From Bacillota bacterium (GTDB lineage: Bacteria > Bacillota > UBA4882 > UBA8346), in contig DNPP01000013.1 in NCBI GenBank assembly GCA_003501365.1, positions 412-11,716 of the forward strand: 11,305 bases of DNA, given 5' to 3'. Made by a program: the position numbers and the translations under genes. Shown here in pieces: positions 7,461-11,305 of this stretch (the stretch's first letter is position 1; every line of letters starts with the position of its first letter). The notes beneath the pieces were generated by a model. The model searched no databases, was not told the DNA's origin, and saw nothing but the letters and a program-made list of their open reading frames with translations.

Positions 7461-8051
7461 ATGGCGAAAAAAATGACAAACCGGTCAAAACAGGCTTTGA
7501 ACACCAAAAAACGGATTTATCAAGGCGGCGTCAAACTGATTGAGCAGTACGGCTATGAAAATGTTACCGTTGATCAGATTGCCAAAAAAGCAAGGGTTTC
7601 GGTCGGCACTTATTATCATTATTTTCAATCGAAATTTGATCTTTTTGTTGAGATCTACCGGCAGGGGGATGAATATTTCAAGGCCAAAGTTCCTGAATTG
7701 CTTGACCAGTATGACAATTGCGCCGCAAGGACTGTGGCCTACTTTGCCATTTATGCTCAGTTATCGATGGATGATGGAATCGGGATGGTCCGCAATCTTT
7801 ATATGCCCACCAATAAAATGTTTTTGACCCATGGCCGGGCCATGCAGGATCTTTTGACGGATATCTTAAGGCAGGGCCAAGAAAATGGGGAATTGACCCA
7901 CGCCGAAGCGCCCGAAAAAATAACGGAGCAACTTTTTGTGGCAGCCCGGGGCGTTATCTTTGACTGGAGCCTGCATGACGGTAAAAATGATTTGATCGCC
8001 GACATGGAAGATATGATCCACAGATTGATCGTCACCTATTGCCTTTGCTAA
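7461..8051 (+). CDS. TetR-family transcriptional regulator
   Basis: A 196-residue one-domain-plus-ligand-pocket repressor. The N-terminal helix-turn-helix region (about 12-58) is clear: TKKRIYQGGVKLIEQYGYEN, then VTVDQIAKKARVSVGTYYHYFQSKFDLF, in which VSVGTYYHYF is the recognition helix and FQSK the usual closing turn. The remainder (60-196) is a helical effector/dimer domain with no recognisable ligand motif. AAGGAG (7448-7453) lies 7 nt before the chosen ATG. The gene starts 93 bp after the 2-enoate reductase stop on the same strand and has its own promoter, so it may repress the reductase in the absence of its substrate or respond to a small aromatic or fatty acid. It could equally act elsewhere. 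A short A/T stem (AAGATA/TATCTT, 8054-8068) follows the stop. Confidence 0.92.
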   Translation: MAKKMTNRSKQALNTKKRIYQGGVKLIEQYGYENVTVDQIAKKARVSVGTYYHYFQSKFDLFVEIYRQGDEYFKAKVPELLDQYDNCAARTVAYFAIYAQLSMDDGIGMVRNLYMPTNKMFLTHGRAMQDLLTDILRQGQENGELTHAEAPEKITEQLFVAARGVIFDWSLHDGKNDLIADMEDMIHRLIVTYCLC

Positions 8052-8077
8052 GGAAGATAAACTATCTTTTAAAACTC

Positions 8078-8106
8078 TTGCCAAAAACGTATAAATGTGT
8101 TATCAT
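8078..8106 (+). promoter_or_regulatory. Promoter in the tetR-3' intergenic region
   Basis: TTGCCA (8078-8083) and TATCAT (8101-8106) are exactly 17 nt apart, giving 5/6 matches to each consensus box. The -10 is the left arm of a small inverted repeat, ATCAT-AAATA-ATGAT (8102-8116). No plausible protein gene follows on this strand before the hairpin at 8243, so the promoter suggests a short untranslated transcript. Confidence 0.5.
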
Positions 8107-8112
8107 AAATAA

Positions 8113-8275
8113 TGATGAAATTTGTCCAGAAGGGGCAGATGAAATCAAAAAGTTACGCGGGGAGTGCACCTTCTTCTTAAAGAATATGTTTTAGTTTGAT
8201 GCCATTACTTGGGAAGATGCCCCTTACTAATTTGTACAAGAAAGACCGTTCATTAAATTGAGCGGTCTATTTTAT
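8113..8275 (+). ncRNA. Candidate small RNA of about 160 nt, unknown family
   Basis: The bases 8052-8345 between convergent genes have no convincing coding sequence. Within them, a sigma-A-like promoter at 8078-8106 would start a transcript near 8113, and a hairpin with a U-rich tail ends it at about 8275. Three complementary pairs nest inside one another: AAGGGGCA (8130-8137) with TGCCCCTT (8218-8225), a perfect 8-bp closing stem; ATCAAA (8144-8149) with TTTGAT (8195-8200); and TTCTT (8171-8175) with AAGAA (8180-8184), loop CTTA. This is what a folded regulatory RNA looks like, but I do not recognise a known riboswitch or sRNA consensus, and some pairing is expected by chance. Two tiny reading frames (8112-8180, 22 codons; 8199-8261, 20 codons) lack ribosome sites. 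An alternative is that this is decayed, non-functional sequence. Confidence 0.35.
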
Positions 8276-8280
8276 TTCTT
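8243..8280. terminator. Rho-independent terminator, probably bidirectional, between convergent genes
   Basis: AGACCGTTCA (8243-8252) pairs with TGAGCGGTCT (8259-8268): 10 bp with one G-T pair and a 6-nt loop. On the + strand it is followed by ATTTTATTTCTT; read on the - strand, the stem is followed by TTTCTTGT. It can therefore stop transcripts coming from the tetR side and from the flavoprotein gene on the other strand, whose stop codon lies 78 bp away. Confidence 0.75.
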
Positions 8281-8345
8281 CCCCGGATCATTTCTAGTAA
8301 TCTTCCTGTTGCACCCACTATTTACGGTAACTTCACACTACCCTG

Positions 8346-9449
8346 CTATTCGTCCAAAGTTTTCCTTTTTCTGACCCAGGGTCGCGCTAAAAAGCCGGCA
8401 AGTTTGACCACATCAAAATGGCCACTGTTAAAAAGCATATTTCCCAAGGATCCGCTGAAGAATTTTACCATTCGATCAAATTGACGATTGGTAAATCCTT
8501 CCCAGGCTTGTCGCAAGACCAGTGAATTTTCGTAATTTCGGCGTAACGGCTTAGTTAAATTAAAATAGCGGTGGGTCCCGCAAATATCCAAGGCAGTATA
8601 AATACCGGTCAGGATCGCAATAAATTGGCCGAAACCCAGATAAGGGGTGATGGAACCAAAGCAGTTTCCTGTAAAATAACTATTACCAATTCTAGGATAA
8701 TGGCAAATACCGATTTGATAATCATTAATTTCAAAGTGATCCAGAATCGTGAGGCTTTGCTGTAATTCTATACTAACAGTGTGGAAGAGTTTTGCCAAAG
8801 ATTGTTGATAATCTAAGTTCGGGCGTCCCGGATGCTTGGGATACCATATTACGATATTGGCTTCCTTTTCAGAGATGGGTACCAGATAGCCGTAACCGTT
8901 AGGAATAATTTGATTGTCCATCCAGACTCGAATAGTATAACGGTTAAAATCACCGCTTACATTATAACCATTTAAAGTAGAGGAATAATCCAACCGATAG
9001 TTTTCCATTTGGGCGGCATAGTCCCCATCCCCGGTTGCTACTACCACATGGGTGAAATCTTGGACCAGCCGTTCGTAGGTGTATTCGGAATTATAAATAA
9101 TTTTGCTCTTGACTTGGCAGGCCAATTGGTTTTCAAACGATTTTTCATCCCGGCCGCGTAAGTTGCAAAATCCTAATTGACCATGGATTTCGGCTTTTTG
9201 GTGCTCCGAATAAAGAACCAGGTTATGGATATAACTGGTGGGTTGAAGATAGATTCCGTAGGTATCCCCTATATGAGCAATGGCGTCATTTACCGGTTTA
9301 TTTAAAATAGAAAGAAAAATTTCACCGTTAACAAAGCGGTCTCCCACCCGGCTGCGTTTTTCAAAAATCGTCGGTATAATTCCGTTTTTTTCTAAGATAA
9401 TAGCACAGGCCAAACCAGATAACCCGGCCCCCATAATCGCGACCTTAAT
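8346..9449 (-). CDS. Geranylgeranyl-reductase/lycopene-cyclase-like FAD-dependent oxidoreductase
   Basis: About 367 residues of a flavoprotein with an N-terminal dinucleotide-binding fold: KVAIMGAGLSGLACAI carries GxGxxG (residues 7-12) and E30 in IFEKR ends the second strand; VVVATGDGDYA (135-145) is the usual mid-protein ATGD motif. NGYGYLVPISEKEANIVIW resembles the segment of geranylgeranyl reductases that packs on the flavin. The late motif that is normally GDA/GD reads TGNCFG (260-265), with Asn for Asp. The start is difficult: no ATG, GTG or TTG lies just before the FAD fold. I placed it at ATT (9449-9447), 8 nt after a GGGGGG run (9463-9458), which yields the expected MKVAIMGAG. A TTG at 9542 would add 31 residues and overlap the upstream gene by 65 bp. 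It is likely cotranscribed with that membrane-protein gene. Substrate unknown; reduction of an isoprenoid or other lipid is a guess. Confidence 0.7.
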   Translation of the reverse strand: MKVAIMGAGLSGLACAIILEKNGIIPTIFEKRSRVGDRFVNGEIFLSILNKPVNDAIAHIGDTYGIYLQPTSYIHNLVLYSEHQKAEIHGQLGFCNLRGRDEKSFENQLACQVKSKIIYNSEYTYERLVQDFTHVVVATGDGDYAAQMENYRLDYSSTLNGYNVSGDFNRYTIRVWMDNQIIPNGYGYLVPISEKEANIVIWYPKHPGRPNLDYQQSLAKLFHTVSIELQQSLTILDHFEINDYQIGICHYPRIGNSYFTGNCFGSITPYLGFGQFIAILTGIYTALDICGTHRYFNLTKPLRRNYENSLVLRQAWEGFTNRQFDRMVKFFSGSLGNMLFNSGHFDVVKLAGFLARPWVRKRKTLDE

Positions 9450-9477
9450 GCGAAATGCCCCCCAGATAGATTCGTGA

Positions 9478-9936
9478 TTACTTCCAATAATTTTCGGCTG
9501 CTTTTTGCCATTTGCCGATAATATAGACAACGACGACTCCAAATATTAAATGATCAAATAAAGATGTCAAGCGAAAGAGCGGTTCACAAGAGGGGAGATG
9601 GACCGTACCCAGATTGAGGATGACCCCTAAGCCGAACAGCCAAACGGTAATCCCAATTGCCAAGCCCTTATACCACCAATATTCTATGCCAAAACGGTCT
9701 AAAAACAAAATCGCGGCAATACCGATAGCTCCTCCGGTGGCAATATCCGCCAGGAAACCGATGATGTAGCCGAGAGGAGAACAAATATTTTTGGGTTCCA
9801 AATGAGCGGAAGCTGCCAACTGGGCATAGAGGTAATGAATGATTCCCAGCTTATAGTAGATATAATTGGGTAAATCTTTGCACAGAGTCCCGAGTATCCC
9901 CGCCACGGAACTTATCACGATTTTATCTTTAATCAT
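9478..9936 (-). CDS. Uncharacterised four-TM membrane protein
   Basis: A 152-residue integral membrane protein with hydrophobic segments at about 5-20, 54-79, 90-110 and 126-142. Conserved-looking elements are SPLGYIIGFLADIATGGAIG (53-72), EYWWYKGLAIG (85-95), the histidine-containing NLGTVH loop (108-113) and SLFDHLIFGV (125-134). I know similar small proteins only as uncharacterised products of Firmicute genomes, and no transport or enzyme motif is visible. The ATG at 9936 is supported by AAGGAAG (9953-9947) 10 nt upstream. It is the first gene of a two-gene - strand unit; the flavoprotein's proposed start is only 28 bp beyond its stop. It diverges from the PadR gene, so both may be controlled from the AT-rich region between them, although I found no convincing - strand promoter there. 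Confidence 0.75.
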   Translation of the reverse strand: MIKDKIVISSVAGILGTLCKDLPNYIYYKLGIIHYLYAQLAASAHLEPKNICSPLGYIIGFLADIATGGAIGIAAILFLDRFGIEYWWYKGLAIGITVWLFGLGVILNLGTVHLPSCEPLFRLTSLFDHLIFGVVVVYIIGKWQKAAENYWK

Positions 9937-10025
9937 TTCGCCCGTTCTTCCTTATAAAAAATAGGTTTTCCAAATCATTCCCAAACCCAGCATTTATTTT
10001 GAGAAAAATTCTAAAAACTTTTTTG

Positions 10026-10053
10026 TTGACATATAATTATTTATATATATAAT
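10026..10053 (+). promoter_or_regulatory. Near-consensus promoter of the PadR-family gene
   Basis: A perfect TTGACA (10026-10031) and a perfect TATAAT (10048-10053) are separated by 16 nt in very AT-rich DNA. Transcription would start near 10060, about 37 nt before the chosen PadR start. A promoter this strong usually requires repression, which fits the palindrome over its -10 box. The rest of the 9937-10025 stretch shows only AT-rich sequence and a trivial AGAA/TTCT repeat (10002-10012). Confidence 0.75.
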
Positions 10054-10063
10054 TGATTATATA
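10046..10063 (+). promoter_or_regulatory. 18-bp palindrome over the -10 box, likely PadR operator
   Basis: TATATAAT-TG-ATTATATA is a perfect inverted repeat with 8-bp arms and a 2-nt centre. It contains the -10 box of the PadR promoter in its left arm, so a bound dimer would block RNA polymerase. PadR proteins often repress their own gene from such sites. A second short palindrome, ACATATGT (10075-10082), lies about 20 bp downstream. AT-rich composition makes chance palindromes more likely here. Confidence 0.5.
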
Positions 10064-10096
10064 AGTAATTAGTTACATATGTTAATGAGGGAAAAC

Positions 10097-10639
10097 ATGT
10101 CGTTGAAACATGCATTATTAGGGTTTCTGAATTATGAGAGTATGTCCGGTTATCAGTTAAAACGATTTTTTGATGAGTCGGTCCGCAATTTTTGGAACGC
10201 CAGTCTCAGCCAGATTTATCCCACCCTGAGCCAAATGAAGGATGAAGGCTTGTTAACCCTGGAAGTAAAGTATCAGGATTCTTCACCCAATGCCAAGATT
10301 TATCATATTACGGAGCAAGGAAGGGCCGAACTCCAAAAATGGCTGGCTGAACCCCAAGAACCGCAGAATTATCGAAGCGCGTTTTTGATTAAAATATTTT
10401 TTGGCGCGAATATCCCGCCAGAACAGATGATTAATGAGCTCAAACAGCGCTTGCAACTGGCGGAAGAAAAATTGGCAGTTCATCGTCAGATTTTGGCTGA
10501 TATCATCCGAAATTCGACAGAAAATGGATTGAACCGTGATGCGCTATTTTGGAGCTTAACGGCTGATTTTGGGGTTAAGAGTGCGGAGGCGACAGTTGCC
10601 TGGTATAAGGATTCCCTCAAAAAGTTGGAAGCCGATTAG
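10097..10639 (+). CDS. PadR-family transcriptional regulator
   Basis: A 180-residue dimeric repressor. The winged helix (1-85) has the standard markers: SLKHALLGFLNYESMSGYQLKRFFDE (split; 2-27), SLSQIYPTLSQMKDEGLL (36-53, recognition helix) and the wing ending in KIYHITEQGRAELQKWL (67-83). The rest (about 90-176) is the PadR/VirC-type helical dimer domain with the usual ALFWSL...DFG stretch. I selected the third in-frame ATG, 10097, because the family begins at MSLKHALLG and GAGGG (10087-10091) lies 5 nt ahead; ATGs at 10079 and 10085 would add six or four residues. The gene is 23 bp before a flavin reductase gene, an arrangement in which PadR usually controls a stress or detoxification gene. 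The inducer is unknown. Confidence 0.92.
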   Translation: MSLKHALLGFLNYESMSGYQLKRFFDESVRNFWNASLSQIYPTLSQMKDEGLLTLEVKYQDSSPNAKIYHITEQGRAELQKWLAEPQEPQNYRSAFLIKIFFGANIPPEQMINELKQRLQLAEEKLAVHRQILADIIRNSTENGLNRDALFWSLTADFGVKSAEATVAWYKDSLKKLEAD

Positions 10640-10662
10640 AAAAGACAAGGAGTGTTTTAGAA

Positions 10663-11305
10663 ATGAAAGTTTTAGCGATTAACGGGAGTCCTAGAGGCAG
10701 AGAAGGAAATACGGAACGGATTTTGCAGCCGTTTTTGGAAGGTACTCGGGATGCGGGCGCCAAAATCGAAACAATCTACTTAAAAGATAAAAAAATTAAT
10801 CATTGTATCGGGTGTTTTTCCTGCTGGACCAAAACACCGGGGGTATGTGTTCATCATGACGATATGCCGGAGTTGCTGGAGAAGGCTTTATCGGCTGATA
10901 TGCTGGTTTATGCGACTCCGCTTTATTGCTTTACCGTGACCGGTTTGATGAAAGATTTTATGGATCGCAATATTCCGTTAGTGACACCGGCCATTCAGGA
11001 ACAGGAGGGACTCTATCTCCATGATCCGAGGCGCGAGCGAAAGGCCAGGAAAAGGGTGCTCATTTCGAACTGCGGTTTTCCGGGACCCTATAATTTCTCG
11101 GGCTTACTCGAGACTTTTAAATTAATGACCCGGGGTGAGCTCAATGCCGCCATATTGACTACTCAGGGAGGAATATTGCAGGAACAGGAAATTTTAGAGG
11201 AGATGCTCACTCCATTTTTTGCGGCGGTCCGTCAATCCGGCAAGGAAGTTGTCGAACTGGGAAAAATCACAGCGGAAACTCAAAAAATAATCGACCAGGA
11301 CTTTA
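10663..11305 (+). CDS. NAD(P)H-dependent FMN reductase / iron-sulfur flavoprotein-like, 3'-truncated by window edge
   Basis: The first 214 codons of a flavodoxin-fold reductase; the frame is open at the right edge. AINGSPRGREGNTERIL (5-21) is the FMN phosphate-binding loop, and YATPLYCFTVTGLMKDFMDR (83-102) is the isoalloxazine-side loop of the NADPH-dependent FMN reductase family. Cysteines 48, 51, 54 and 62 (C-x2-C-x2-C-x7-C) form the compact cluster seen in iron-sulfur flavoproteins of anaerobes, suggesting a 4Fe-4S centre that passes electrons to FMN; a redox-inactive cysteine-rich relative is the alternative. AAGGAG (10647-10652) lies 10 nt before the ATG. With the PadR gene 23 bp upstream and no terminator between, the two probably form one operon, with PadR sensing a compound that this enzyme reduces (quinone, nitro compound or oxygen species). 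The electron donor and acceptor cannot be read from the sequence. Confidence 0.85.
   Translation, partial: MKVLAINGSPRGREGNTERILQPFLEGTRDAGAKIETIYLKDKKINHCIGCFSCWTKTPGVCVHHDDMPELLEKALSADMLVYATPLYCFTVTGLMKDFMDRNIPLVTPAIQEQEGLYLHDPRRERKARKRVLISNCGFPGPYNFSGLLETFKLMTRGELNAAILTTQGGILQEQEILEEMLTPFFAAVRQSGKEVVELGKITAETQKIIDQDF

Noticed and set aside
7866..8084. 72- and 78-codon - strand frames at the end of the TetR gene (7799-8035 and 7866-8084)
   Set aside because: Antisense shadows of a conserved gene without start signals.
8112..8261. Two tiny open frames (22 and 20 codons) in the intergenic region
   Set aside because: No ribosome site at usable spacing, no recognisable sequence, and the second runs into the terminator hairpin.
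1..11305. Search for CRISPR arrays, tRNA/rRNA genes, transposases, integrases or long terminal repeats
   Set aside because: No regularly spaced repeats, cloverleaf-like segments, recombinase motifs or direct repeats flanking a block were seen by eye; small elements could still be missed without a computed search.

Overview
The window reads as chromosomal DNA of an anaerobic, moderate-GC Firmicute that has an outer membrane (a diderm such as the Negativicutes or a similar lineage). This is inferred, not proven. The evidence is a TolC-type outer-membrane channel with a signal peptide and an LPS-kinase-like protein, next to clostridial-style genes: an oxygen-sensitive 2-enoate reductase with an Fe-S cluster, a PadR regulator and a Cys-rich flavodoxin-like protein. 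Purine-rich Shine-Dalgarno sites and sigma-A-like promoters agree. No rRNA, tRNA, CRISPR, insertion sequence or phage gene was seen.

Bases 1-5235 (+ strand) hold an efflux and envelope-sensing block: the 3' part of a 14-TM drug exporter of the EmrB/QacA (DHA2) type, a TolC-family channel, a small divergent protein-kinase-fold protein, then a histidine kinase with almost no extracytoplasmic domain, overlapping its OmpR-type response regulator by 4 bp. The gaps are short (30, 45 and 104 bp). I infer that the two-component system senses envelope or drug stress and may control the pump upstream. A membrane-fusion protein (EmrA/HlyD type) is expected just left of the window.

Bases 5236-8051 (+) hold a metabolic unit: a good promoter and a 13-bp inverted repeat precede a 664-residue 2-enoate reductase (FMN TIM barrel, 4Fe-4S cluster, FAD/NADH-binding half). 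A TetR regulator follows with its own promoter. Bases 8052-8345 contain no convincing protein gene. They do contain a promoter, a set of nested complementary segments and a hairpin terminator, which together look like a small RNA gene of about 160 nt lying between convergent genes.

Bases 8346-9936 (- strand) hold a 4-TM membrane protein followed by a geranylgeranyl-reductase-like flavoprotein whose best start is a rare ATT codon. Bases 9937-10096 are a divergent AT-rich regulatory region with a near-consensus promoter overlapped by an 18-bp palindrome. Reading right from it are a PadR regulator and an iron-sulfur-flavoprotein-like reductase cut by the window edge.

The items most worth following up are the candidate small RNA, the kinase-like protein with a rewritten catalytic loop in an efflux/two-component cluster, and the uncharacterised flavoprotein/membrane-protein pair with its unusual start. 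No clearly new defence or mobile system is visible.
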